The position numbers were made by a program, and so were the translations under genes. The notes under the pieces are model-generated. The model saw only the letters and a program-made list of their open reading frames with translations, was not told the DNA's origin and searched no databases. Shown one piece after another: positions 51,919-60,059 of a stretch of 64,000 bases of DNA. Origin of the DNA: Mycobacterium avium subsp. avium. GTDB taxonomy: Bacteria > Actinomycetota > Actinomycetes > Mycobacteriales > Mycobacteriaceae. The stretch is from contig NZ_CP046507.1 of NCBI RefSeq assembly GCF_009741445.1, forward strand, positions 4,836,001 to 4,900,000, given 5' to 3'. Each line of letters opens with the position of its first letter. Within the stretch, counting starts at the first letter, position 1.

Positions 51919-51931
51919 AGACGGACCGTCT
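51919..51931. promoter_or_regulatory. palindrome at the acyl-CoA ligase promoter
   Basis: AGACGG-A-CCGTCT, 6-bp arms, directly after a TACTAT -10-like hexamer (51912-51917) and 39 bp before the ligase ATG. Resembles TetR-type operators placed over the transcription start; the cognate regulator is not identifiable. Confidence 0.55.
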
Positions 51932-51970
51932 CGTCTCGCAGGGCAGGCATAGTGAAGGTGGGGCCGACCG

Positions 51971-53611
51971 ATGGCTGAGGACACGATCCAGGCGCTGCTG
52001 CGCAAACGGTGGCCCGACCCCGGTGTCGCGGTGAAATACGGTGACACGCAATGGAGTTGGGCCCAGTATCTGCGGGGCACGGCGGCCCGGGCCGCGGCCC
52101 TGCTGGGCGCCGCCGACCCGGGACGGCCGATGCACGTCGGCACCCTGCTGGGCAACACCCCCGAGATGCTGAGCCAGATGGCGGCGGCCGGCCTCGGCGG
52201 CTACGTGCTGTGCGGGCTGAACACCACCCGGCGCGGCGAGGCGCTGGCCGCCGACGTTCGCCGCGCCGACTGCCAGTTCGTGGTGACCGACGCCGAGCAC
52301 CGGCCGCTGCTGGACGGCTTGGACCTTGCCGGCACGCAGATCCTGGACACCTCGACGCCGGACTGGGCGGGGTTCGTCGACGCCGCCGGGGAGCTGACCC
52401 CGCATCGGGAGGTCGCCGCGATGGACCCGTTCATGATGATCTTCACCTCGGGCACCAGCGGAAACCCCAAGGCGGTGCAGGTATCCCATTTGATGGCGGT
52501 GTTCGCGGGGAGCAATCTGGTGCAGCGCTTCGGGCTCACCGAACACGACACCTGCTACGTGTCGATGCCGCTGTTTCACTCCAACGCGGTGGTCGCAGGA
52601 TGGGCGCCCGCGGTGTGCTCGGGGGCCGCGATCGTGCCGGCGAAATTCTCGGCGCGCAACTTCCTCGACGACATCCGCCGCTACGGCGCCACCTACATGA
52701 ACTACGTCGGCAAACCGCTGGCCTACGTGCTGGCCACCCCGGAGCGCGCCGATGATGCCGACAACCCGCTGCGGGTGGCGTTCGGCAACGAGGCCAACGA
52801 CAAGGACATCGAGGAGTTCGGCCGCCGGTTCGGTGTGCAGGTCGAGGACGGCTTCGGGTCGACCGAGAACGCCGTCATCGTGATCCGCGAACCCGGCACG
52901 CCGAGGGGCTCGATCGGCCGGGGCATCGACGGGGTGGCGATCTACAACAGCGATACCGTCACCGAATGCCCTGTCGCCCGGTTCGACGCCGACGGCGCGC
53001 TGATCAACGCCGACGAAGCGGTGGGCGAGTTGGTGAACACCGCCGGTTCCGGTTTCTTCACCGGCTACTACAACGACCCCGACGCCAACGCCGAGCGCAT
53101 GCGGCACGGCATGTACTGGTCCGGCGACCTGGCCTACCGCGACGCCGACGGCTGGATCTACCTGGCCGGCCGCACCGCGGACTGGATGCGGGTGGACGGC
53201 GAGAACCTCGCGGCCGCTCCCATCGAACGAATCCTGTTGCGGCACACCGCGATCAACCGTGTCGCGGTGTACGCCGTGCCGGACGGGCATGTCGGCGATC
53301 AGGTGATGGCCGCCGTCGTCCTCAACGACGGGGAAACCCTGACCCCGGCCGCGTTCGAGGTGTTCCTGGACGCACAGCCCGACCTGTCCCCCAAGGCCCG
53401 GCCGCGCTATGTCCGCATCGCCGCCGACCTGCCCAGCACCGCCACCCACAAAGTGCTGAAACGCCAACTGATCTCGCAGGGCACCGCGGTAGCCGCCGGC
53501 GAGGTGCTCTGGGAGCGCGAGCCGCGCGGCACCGCCTACACGGTGGTGGCTAGCCCGGACTGCGGGGTGCCCGGCGACGGATCTGCCCCTTCGACCGTCG
53601 CACCCGTTTGA
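51971..53611 (+). CDS. fatty-acyl-CoA synthetase (FadD1-like)
   Basis: 546 residues. Phosphate loop MIFTSGTSGNPKAVQVSH near 157, DGFGSTEN in A5, GDLAYRDADGWIYLAGRTADWMRVDGENLAAAPIE in A7-A8, and STATHKVLKRQLI at the C-terminal lysine. The PGRPMHVGTLLGNTPEMLSQMAAAGLGGYVLCGLNTTRRG stretch recalls mycobacterial FadD1/FadD17 ligases. ATG 51971. Its last 62 bp overlap, tail to tail, the end of the PadR gene on the other strand; the extra C-terminal tail (SPDCGVPGDGSAPSTVAPV) lies within that overlap and may be a late stop-codon extension. Confidence 0.87.
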   Translation: MAEDTIQALLRKRWPDPGVAVKYGDTQWSWAQYLRGTAARAAALLGAADPGRPMHVGTLLGNTPEMLSQMAAAGLGGYVLCGLNTTRRGEALAADVRRADCQFVVTDAEHRPLLDGLDLAGTQILDTSTPDWAGFVDAAGELTPHREVAAMDPFMMIFTSGTSGNPKAVQVSHLMAVFAGSNLVQRFGLTEHDTCYVSMPLFHSNAVVAGWAPAVCSGAAIVPAKFSARNFLDDIRRYGATYMNYVGKPLAYVLATPERADDADNPLRVAFGNEANDKDIEEFGRRFGVQVEDGFGSTENAVIVIREPGTPRGSIGRGIDGVAIYNSDTVTECPVARFDADGALINADEAVGELVNTAGSGFFTGYYNDPDANAERMRHGMYWSGDLAYRDADGWIYLAGRTADWMRVDGENLAAAPIERILLRHTAINRVAVYAVPDGHVGDQVMAAVVLNDGETLTPAAFEVFLDAQPDLSPKARPRYVRIAADLPSTATHKVLKRQLISQGTAVAAGEVLWEREPRGTAYTVVASPDCGVPGDGSAPSTVAPV

Positions 53612-54200
53612 CCGGGTCGCGGCTGGTGCCGCCGGCGATCTCGTCGCGCAGCTGGGAGATGTTGGAGATCTCGGCGTACAGCCCGCGGATCGCGTAGTCC
53701 AGCACGGCGAAGGAGAACCGCTGCTCCGGGTCCTCGGTGATGCCGAGTTCCTGCGACCGCCGCCGCGACCACAGCGCCTCGTCGAGCCGGGCCCGGGTGG
53801 CGTCCAGATGCCGTTCCAGGGTGTCGACGATGCGTTCGGGATCCTCGCCGCGGGCCAGCCAGGTCTTGAGGATGACGGGGTGTTTGATCACCACCTGGTC
53901 CTGCCCCGGGAAATGCTGCACCCAGCGGCGCAGCGCGTCGCGCCCGGCGTCGGTGGTCTCGTACAAGGTGATGGCCCGCTTGCCGGATTGCGCGCCGGTC
54001 TGGGCGACCATGCCGCGGGCCAGCAGCCGGGTCAGTTCGCGGCGCACGTGGCTGACCGACGGCGACCAGTAGAAGTGGCCGACCGACAGTTCGGCGCGCG
54101 TCTTGATCTCGCCGGCGGTGAGTCGCTCGTCGTTGGCCGCCAGCACGCCGAGCACCAGGTAGGCGGTGACCGGCAGCCCGTTGCTGGTTCGGGGGCTCAC
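53550..54200 (-). CDS. PadR-family transcriptional regulator
   Basis: 216 residues. PadR winged helix: VTAYLVLGVLAANDERLTAGEIKTRAELSVGHFYWSPSVSHVRRELTRLLARGMVAQTG. The C-terminal helical part (FAVLDYAIRGLYAEISNISQLRDEIA) serves dimerisation. GTG 54200 overlaps the DUF35 stop (GTGA), so it is the last gene of the leftward amidohydrolase/CaiB/thiolase operon and may regulate it. The basic tail RVRRSKGQIRRRAPRSPG is encoded within the overlap with the FadD gene. Confidence 0.88.
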   Translation of the reverse strand: MSPRTSNGLPVTAYLVLGVLAANDERLTAGEIKTRAELSVGHFYWSPSVSHVRRELTRLLARGMVAQTGAQSGKRAITLYETTDAGRDALRRWVQHFPGQDQVVIKHPVILKTWLARGEDPERIVDTLERHLDATRARLDEALWSRRRSQELGITEDPEQRFSFAVLDYAIRGLYAEISNISQLRDEIAGGTSRDPVKRVRRSKGQIRRRAPRSPG

Positions 54201-54628
54201 GAACCGTCCGTCTCGGCGGTGAAGTACGGCAGCGTCACGTCGGCCGCGACGGTGTGGAACTGCACCCGCACCCGCAGCCCGACGCGCAGGTCGCCCGGCG
54301 GCACGCCGACGACGTTGGTGAGCATTTGGTAGCCCTCGTCCAGGGTGATGATGGCCGGCGCGTAGGGCGGGGTGAACTCCGCGGTCACCGGCCGATGAAC
54401 CACGGTCCAGCTGTAGATCTCGCCGCGGCCGCCGCTCTGCTGCCAGCCGATGTCGTCCGAAAGGCACTGGCGGCAATGCTCGGTCGGCGGGAAGTTGGCC
54501 AGATCGCAAGCGCGGCACCGCTGATAGCGCAGCTGCCGTGACCGGCAGCCCTCCCAGAACGGCACGCTCAGCGGGCTGCTGGCGTGCGGCACCGGCCCGG
54601 TCTGGGGCCGCAACGGCTCGGCGGTCAC
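54197..54628 (-). CDS. DUF35 zinc-ribbon/OB-fold protein (ChsH2/Ltp partner type)
   Basis: 143 residues. Zinc ribbon C38-x2-C41 and C52-x2-C55 (CRAC, CRQC) followed by an OB-fold (GEIYSWTVVHRPVTAEFTPPYAPAIITLDEG). Such proteins pair with thiolase-fold lipid-transfer proteins to make acyl-CoA aldolases, as known for ChsH2-Ltp2 in steroid side-chain degradation. GTG 54628 overlaps the thiolase stop, so the two are translated together, supporting a complex. Confidence 0.88.
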   Translation of the reverse strand: MTAEPLRPQTGPVPHASSPLSVPFWEGCRSRQLRYQRCRACDLANFPPTEHCRQCLSDDIGWQQSGGRGEIYSWTVVHRPVTAEFTPPYAPAIITLDEGYQMLTNVVGVPPGDLRVGLRVRVQFHTVAADVTLPYFTAETDGS

Positions 54629-55791
54629 CGCGGCTCGTCCCCCAGGATCAGCACGGTGGTGAACAGTGCACCGGCTCCCCCGTTGCTGCACAAGGCGATA
54701 TGGGCGTCGGGGACCTGCAGCTCGCCGGCCTGGCCGCGCAGCTGTTGCACGGCCCGGATCGCCCGCTGCATCATCTGCGGATTGGAGCCCGCGTGGCTGA
54801 ACGACATGGTTCCTCCGTCGGTGGTGACCGGGTGGCTGCCGTCGAGGGCGATGTGCCCGTCGGCGACGAACGGCCCGCCTTCGCCGTCCCCGCAGAACCC
54901 GAATGCCTCGAGCTGGCGGATGATTTCGAAGGAGAACGGGTCGTAGAGTTCGAGCACGTCGACGTCGTCGCGGCGCAGCCCGGCGTGGGCGAAGGCGCAG
55001 TCGGCGGCCCGCCGGCCCACCACGCCGTTCACGTCGCCGCCGCGCCGGCCCGCCAGGTCGTAGGCCGGCGGGTGCTGGTAGGACGGGCCGTGGAAGTCCG
55101 CGCCGCTGCCCAGCACGTAGATGGGTTGGCTTGCGGTGTCGACCTTTTCGAGGTTGGCCAGCACCAGCGCGCAGCCGCCCTCGGAGGTGGTCGCGCAGTC
55201 CAGCAGGTGGAACGGGTCGGCGATGGGCCGCGACGCGGTGATGTCGGCCGGCGTGAACGGGCCCCGTCGGTAGTAGACGGCCTCGGGGTTGCGTGACCCG
55301 TTGTTGCGGATGGTGGCCGCCACCGTCGAGAGTTGTTCGCGGGTGGTGCCGTAGACGTGCATGTGCCGGCGCGCGATGAGCGCGAACTCGGCGGTGGTGA
55401 ACATGCCCCAGGGGGCGACGAATTCGTTCTCCGGCCGGGTCCACGGCGCGGTGGCCTCGTGGTCGCGGTATTCACCGGCCTGGGCCGCGACCAGCACCAC
55501 CACCTCGGCCATGCCGTGTTCGATGGCGGTGGCCGCCTCGGTGATCATGCCGACCCCGAACCCGAGCCCCTGCCACGCCGGGCCCAGTCGCAGGTCGTAG
55601 ATCAGCGCGGTGGACAGCGGGCCGGCGCTGATCCCGTCGACGTCGTCGAGGCACAGCCCGGCGTCGTCGAGGGCGCCCCGAATGGCCTTGAGCGCCAGGC
55701 TGCGTGAGGTTTCCCCGTCCAGGCGCCGGCCTTGCCGGGTGTTGTGCACGCCGACGATCGCCGCGGTGCGCTTCGCCGGTTTAGTTTTCAT
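54625..55791 (-). CDS. thiolase-fold lipid-transfer/aldolase-like protein (Ltp type)
   Basis: 388 residues of the SCP-x/Ltp thiolase group. The segment that normally holds the nucleophilic Cys reads GFGVGMITEA, so the thiolase Cys is missing, while ELYDPFSFEII, SHAG and LCSNGGAG keep the other loops. This is the pattern of Ltp2-type retro-aldolases rather than true thiolases. ATG 55791 overlaps the upstream hypothetical gene stop by 11 bp; the TGA overlaps the DUF35 GTG. Predicted to cleave or form a C-C bond in a CoA thioester with its DUF35 partner. Confidence 0.87.
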   Translation of the reverse strand: MKTKPAKRTAAIVGVHNTRQGRRLDGETSRSLALKAIRGALDDAGLCLDDVDGISAGPLSTALIYDLRLGPAWQGLGFGVGMITEAATAIEHGMAEVVVLVAAQAGEYRDHEATAPWTRPENEFVAPWGMFTTAEFALIARRHMHVYGTTREQLSTVAATIRNNGSRNPEAVYYRRGPFTPADITASRPIADPFHLLDCATTSEGGCALVLANLEKVDTASQPIYVLGSGADFHGPSYQHPPAYDLAGRRGGDVNGVVGRRAADCAFAHAGLRRDDVDVLELYDPFSFEIIRQLEAFGFCGDGEGGPFVADGHIALDGSHPVTTDGGTMSFSHAGSNPQMMQRAIRAVQQLRGQAGELQVPDAHIALCSNGGAGALFTTVLILGDEPR

Positions 55792-56110
55792 CCGCCACCA
55801 CTCCGAGATAGGTGCCAACGACGTCGAATCGTGTTCCGTCGCGGTCGATTTCGCCGATCAGTGTGCAGCGGGAATCCGCTCGAGGCGCGCCCTTGGCCAG
55901 GACGTCGATCCGCACGTCCACCGGTCGGGCCGTCTGCGGGTCGGTGATCTCGACGACCATCGCCACCGCCCGCTCATCGGGGTCCCACTCGACGCCGGTG
56001 ATGCGGTGCCGGGCGGTCAGCTCGATCACCACCGAGTCCCGGCGCACCAGGAAGCGCACCGCTGCGCACAGCTCGCCGGCGCGGGGCGGCACGCGCAGGC
56101 TGACCGCCAT
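55781..56110 (-). CDS. hypothetical protein in CoA-metabolism operon
   Basis: 109 residues, mainly beta strands (RDSVVIELTARHRITGVEWDPDERAVAMVVEITD, RPVDVRIDVLAKG, CTLIGEIDRDGTRFDVVGTYLGVV). No signal peptide or membrane helix. I do not recognise the family; a small barrel or MaoC/YceI-like sheet is possible. It starts one base after the CoA-transferase stop and overlaps the thiolase start, so it is firmly inside the operon. Confidence 0.7.
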   Translation of the reverse strand: MAVSLRVPPRAGELCAAVRFLVRRDSVVIELTARHRITGVEWDPDERAVAMVVEITDPQTARPVDVRIDVLAKGAPRADSRCTLIGEIDRDGTRFDVVGTYLGVVADEN

Positions 56111-56111
56111 G

Positions 56112-58442
56112 TCACAGGCCCGCCGGCCGGTCGCTGATGGTTCCCGACGCCCGCAGCTCGGTCAGGTCGGCGTCGCTGTGCCCCAGCAGCTCGGTGAGCA
56201 CCTCGGCGGTGTGCTCGCCGTAGCGCGGCGGCACCCGGCGCAGCCAGCGCCGCGGTTTGCCGAGGAACGCGAAAGGCATTCCGGTACACAGGAAGGAGCC
56301 GGCGACGGGATGATCGACGGTCTCCCAGAAGCCGCGGGCGTGCAGCTGCGGGTCGGCCAGCAGCGCCGCGGCCGGTGTGACGGGCGCGGCGGCCACCCCG
56401 GCGGCGCGCAGCGCGTCCACCGCGTCGGCCACCGTACGGCCCGCGGCCCAGTCCGAGATGAGCTTGTCGACGTCGTCGGCGTGCTCGTCCCAGCCGGTGT
56501 CGCCCGGCTCCGCGCGGCCCAGCAGCCGGGCCAGCGACGCGCGGGCGGTGTCGTCCAGCGCCGCCAGCGCCACCCACGCGTCGTCACCGCGGCACCGGTA
56601 CACGCCCTGCGGGCTGGCGCCTGGTCCTCGGTTTCCATTGCGGCGCAGCGCGATTCCGTTGCGCGAGTATTCGACCAGCATCTCGGCCGCCACGTTCAGC
56701 GCCGCCTCCACCATGGTCGCTTCCACCTGCATGCCGGTGCCCTCGCGGTCGCGGACGGTCAGCGCGGCCACTGCCGCGAAAGCGGCGTGCAGGCCGGCGA
56801 TCGGGTCGCAGACGCCGCGCGGAATCACCGGCGGGCCGTCGGGGTGTCCGGTCATCCAGGCCATACCCGTCGCCTGCTCCATGGTCTGGGCGAATCCGAC
56901 CCGATCGCGCCACGGGCCGTCCAGGCCGAAGGCGGGCATCCGGATCATGACGGCGCGCGGGTTGGCCGCGCGCACCGCGTCCCATTCCAGGCCGAAGTTC
57001 GCCATCACCCGGGGCGAGAAGTTCTCGACGACGAGATCGCTTGCGGCAATGAGCCCTAGCGCGATGCTCCGTCCCGCCTCGGTGCCCAGGTCGACGCTGA
57101 TGCCCCGCTTGTTGTTGTTGCTGCACAGGAAGACCGGGCCCCACTCCCACCACTGGTCCCAGTCGGGCGGGCGGCCCGCGGAGAACCGCATGCCGTCCGG
57201 CCGGCGCACTCCCTCGATCTTGATCACGTCGGCGCCCAGGGCGCCCAGCAGTTGGGTGGCGACCGGGCCGGCCCAGAAGGCCGTCAGGTCGGTGACCCGG
57301 ATGCCGGACAGCGGAAGGGTGCCGGCGTCCTCGCCGCGGGCCGGCTCGGGCCGGGGCGGCCAGTGCACCCGCCCGTTGTCGGCGCCCAACGCCGGCGGCT
57401 CCGACGGCGGCCGGGTGGTGATGGCGTCGCTGCGGTAGGGCACCCGCGGCGCCAGCACACCGGCCGGGGACTCGACGAACACGCCGCGTTGCACGAAGTG
57501 GTCCAGCTTGGGCAGTGTCTCGGGAGTGGCGATGGGCGCCACCGGGATTCGGAACGCCACCGCCAGGTCGACGATCTCCTGGGTGGTGCGGGTGCGGGTC
57601 CACCCGGTGACCATGTCCAGGAATTCGTCGCGGCGCGCGACACGGCCGGCGAAGGATGCCAGCTCGGCGTCGTCGACGAGGTCGGCGCGGTCGATCATCA
57701 CCAGAAAATCCTGGAACTGCTGGGCGGTGATGGTGCAGAAGCCGACCATGCCGTCGGCGGTGGGGACGATCGAGGGCAGCTCCAAACTGCGTTCGTGCAG
57801 CAGCGAATCGGCCCCCAGCACGCTCGCCGACATGGCGGACAGACCGCCCATGGCGATCACCATGGCCTCGTAAGTCGAGACGTCGATCACCTCGCCGCGG
57901 CCGGTGCGGGCCGCATGCCGGGCGGTCGCCGCCGCGGCGGCCGCGGCGAACGTGCCCGCCAGCCATTCGCCCAGCCGGCCGCCGGCCTGCACCGGCTCGT
58001 CGCCCGGCCAGCCCCGCCCGGCGATCGACCCGCACAGCGCCTGCAGAATGAACTCGTTGGCCACCACCTGCTGGTCGACGTAGGGGCCGGTGGTGCCGAA
58101 CGGGGTGATTGCCACCACCACCGCCGAAGGCCCGGTGCGCCCGGTGATTTCGTCCAGCGTCCAGCCGTCGGTGAGGTCGGTGAGCACCAGGTCGGCGCCG
58201 GCCAGCAGCGCCGCGACCTCGGCCCGGCCGCGGCCGACCACCGACCTCTTGCCGGCAGCCAGATAGCCGAACAGCGCCCCGGGCGGCCCGCCCGCCGACC
58301 AGCGGCGCATCGAATCCCCTTGGGGGGACTCCACTTTCACCACGTCGGCGCCGGCGTCGGCGAACATCTTGCCGCAGTAGGAGACCGCCAGGCCGTTGCT
58401 GAACTCCAGCACGCGCCAGTGCGCGAACGGCGCCGGGCCCAC
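56112..58442 (-). CDS. tandem-domain CaiB/BaiF family CoA-transferase
   Basis: About 776 residues, two class III CoA-transferase domains in one chain (usual single length about 400). Domain 1 (LEFSNGLAVSYCGKMFADAGADVVKVESPQGD) keeps the catalytic Asp in VIDVSTYEAM. Domain 2 (VTDLTAFWAGPVATQLLGALGADVIKIEGVRRPDG) has Glu at the equivalent site (QVEATMVEAAL). CaiB enzymes form interlocked dimers, so the fusion may act as a built-in heterodimer with one active site. GTG 58442 is two bases after the amidohydrolase stop; longer frames upstream are antisense artefacts. It would load CoA onto an acid in this pathway. Confidence 0.87.
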   Translation of the reverse strand: MGPAPFAHWRVLEFSNGLAVSYCGKMFADAGADVVKVESPQGDSMRRWSAGGPPGALFGYLAAGKRSVVGRGRAEVAALLAGADLVLTDLTDGWTLDEITGRTGPSAVVVAITPFGTTGPYVDQQVVANEFILQALCGSIAGRGWPGDEPVQAGGRLGEWLAGTFAAAAAAATARHAARTGRGEVIDVSTYEAMVIAMGGLSAMSASVLGADSLLHERSLELPSIVPTADGMVGFCTITAQQFQDFLVMIDRADLVDDAELASFAGRVARRDEFLDMVTGWTRTRTTQEIVDLAVAFRIPVAPIATPETLPKLDHFVQRGVFVESPAGVLAPRVPYRSDAITTRPPSEPPALGADNGRVHWPPRPEPARGEDAGTLPLSGIRVTDLTAFWAGPVATQLLGALGADVIKIEGVRRPDGMRFSAGRPPDWDQWWEWGPVFLCSNNNKRGISVDLGTEAGRSIALGLIAASDLVVENFSPRVMANFGLEWDAVRAANPRAVMIRMPAFGLDGPWRDRVGFAQTMEQATGMAWMTGHPDGPPVIPRGVCDPIAGLHAAFAAVAALTVRDREGTGMQVEATMVEAALNVAAEMLVEYSRNGIALRRNGNRGPGASPQGVYRCRGDDAWVALAALDDTARASLARLLGRAEPGDTGWDEHADDVDKLISDWAAGRTVADAVDALRAAGVAAAPVTPAAALLADPQLHARGFWETVDHPVAGSFLCTGMPFAFLGKPRRWLRRVPPRYGEHTAEVLTELLGHSDADLTELRASGTISDRPAGL

Positions 58443-58444
58443 CC

Positions 58445-59800
58445 TCAGTTGCCCAATGTGGTGGCGCGGCCGGCGATCCCGGCCGCCTCGACCGTCACCG
58501 GCGCCTGGGCTGACGCCTGGGCCTGCAGGGCGAATTGCGTCATCCTCGTCCACGCGTCGCGGTCGCGCTGGCTGGCCCGGTGCCCGACGTGGGTGACCAC
58601 GTCGACGTCGGTCGCCTGGGCGCGCAGGTGACCGGCCCGGGCCTGCTCCTTCGGGATGTGCCGAAACGGGTCGAATGAGTAGGCGGCCATGGCGTTTTCG
58701 TGGGTGATCTTGTTGATCACCGCGTCGTCGAGGTGGCCCATGGTGTCGATGACGTCCTCCGGCGCGAACGGCCAGTTGCTGTCGGAGTGCGGGAAGTCGG
58801 ACTCCCAGCACAGCATGTCCTCGTTGAACCAATCCATGTTGCGCACACCGACTTTGTCGCTGATGAAGCAGGTGTAGAAGTGTCGTTTGAACACGTCGGT
58901 GGGGCCGCTGTAGCCGGGCGGGAAGGTGGCCAGCGTCCAGCCCGAATGGCGGTTGTAGACGTGCTCGGCCCGCCACAGGAAGTACGGTATCCAGCCGACG
59001 TCGCCCTCGGTGAGGGAGAATTTCAGTTCCGGGAAGTCCGCCCAGAACTGCGCCCAGATCAGCTCGGTGAAGGTGAACATGCTCATCATCGACGAGGCGG
59101 TCATCTGCACGCTGGGCGGGGCGTCGGTCGACACCTGCGGGGACCGCGACGCCGAGCCCACGTGGGTGCACAGCACCGTCTTGTTCTCGCAGACCGCCTC
59201 GAACAACGGGTACCAATACCGGGTGTGAATGCTGGGCATCTGCAACGCTTCCGGGTTCTCCGAGAACGTCACCGCATGACATCCCTTGGCGGCCAAGCGG
59301 TTAACCTCCTTGGCGGCCTCGGCCACGTCGAACAGCGGCAGGATGCCGCACGGGATGAACCGGCCCGGGTACGCGGCACACCACTCGTCGATGTGCCAGT
59401 CGTTGTAGGCCTTGATCATCACCAGGTTGACCTCGCGGTCCGGGCCCTGGTTGAGCACCTGGCCGGAGAACCCGGTGAAGTTGGGGAAGTTCAGGCCCGC
59501 CAGCTGGCCGCCGGCGTTCATGTCGCGGACCCGCTCGTCGACGTTGAAGCAGCCCGGCCGCATCTCGTCGTAGCGGCTGGCGTCGATGTTGTACATCTCG
59601 CGCGGCTTGCCCGCCACGGCGTTCAGGCCCATGTTGCGTCCGCGGATGTCGCCGTAGTACCACTGCTGGATGCCGTCGGGCTCGACGACCACCCGCGGCG
59701 CGCGGTCCTTGTACTTGGCGGGGACGTGGGCGTCGAACATGTCGGCCGGCTCGGCGATGTGGTCGTCCACGCTGATCAGGATCAGATCGTCCTTGTTCAT
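58445..59800 (-). CDS. amidohydrolase-family protein (ACMSD-like)
   Basis: 451 residues, metal-dependent TIM-barrel of the amidohydrolase-2/ACMSD group: ISVDDHIAEPADMF at the N-terminus (DDH in place of HxH), VLCTHVGSASRSP, LTEGDVGWIPYF, and CWESDFPHSDSNWPF with the late Asp. The group includes decarboxylases and hydrolases of aromatic or CoA-linked acids. ATG 59800 has GAGGAG six bases upstream. First gene of the leftward operon (amidohydrolase, CaiB, hypothetical, Ltp, DUF35, PadR), facing the LacI gene. Confidence 0.88.
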   Translation of the reverse strand: MNKDDLILISVDDHIAEPADMFDAHVPAKYKDRAPRVVVEPDGIQQWYYGDIRGRNMGLNAVAGKPREMYNIDASRYDEMRPGCFNVDERVRDMNAGGQLAGLNFPNFTGFSGQVLNQGPDREVNLVMIKAYNDWHIDEWCAAYPGRFIPCGILPLFDVAEAAKEVNRLAAKGCHAVTFSENPEALQMPSIHTRYWYPLFEAVCENKTVLCTHVGSASRSPQVSTDAPPSVQMTASSMMSMFTFTELIWAQFWADFPELKFSLTEGDVGWIPYFLWRAEHVYNRHSGWTLATFPPGYSGPTDVFKRHFYTCFISDKVGVRNMDWFNEDMLCWESDFPHSDSNWPFAPEDVIDTMGHLDDAVINKITHENAMAAYSFDPFRHIPKEQARAGHLRAQATDVDVVTHVGHRASQRDRDAWTRMTQFALQAQASAQAPVTVEAAGIAGRATTLGN

Positions 59801-59824
59801 GCCGTGCTCCTCGGTCACCGACTA

Positions 59825-59839
59825 GCGACTAGTAGACAA
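59825..59839. promoter_or_regulatory. imperfect LacI-type half-palindrome near the amidohydrolase start
   Basis: GCGACTAGTAGACAA aligns with the better site at 59981 at 10 of 15 positions, sharing GACTA-n-TAG. It lies 25 bp upstream of the amidohydrolase ATG; a further GACTAG precedes it. Possible second operator for looping repression. Confidence 0.4.
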
Positions 59840-59980
59840 TGGCGCCGCTCGCAGTGTCAACGGCGGCCGTCGCGTCACGCCGCCCAACTCGCCGCCGTAT
59901 CACCCGGCAGTGCCGGCGATTTCCGCCGGAACGGCGGCGCGCCCGCGGGTCGGCCGGGAGCGCGCAGGCCCGTCGTCTTT

Positions 59981-59995
59981 GGGACTATTAGTCCC
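59981..59995. promoter_or_regulatory. LacI-type operator
   Basis: GGGACTA-T-TAGTCCC, perfect 7-bp arms, in the divergent region 65 bp upstream of the LacI gene. Symmetry and position fit autoregulation and control of the amidohydrolase operon. Confidence 0.7.
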
Positions 59996-60059
59996 TATGC
60001 TGGCGGGGCGGTCGCGGCAGGCCGCGCCGCGCGGGCGCGCGGGCATGCCACCATGAGGC

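Noticed and set aside
54625..55791. Ordinary acetyl-CoA acetyltransferase
   Set aside because: The nucleophilic Cys is absent and a DUF35 partner is coupled, so an aldolase-like Ltp protein fits better.
56112..59282. A single 1056-residue protein
   Set aside because: The upstream third is an antisense-like frame over the amidohydrolase. Family sequence starts only at GTG 58442, just after the amidohydrolase stop.
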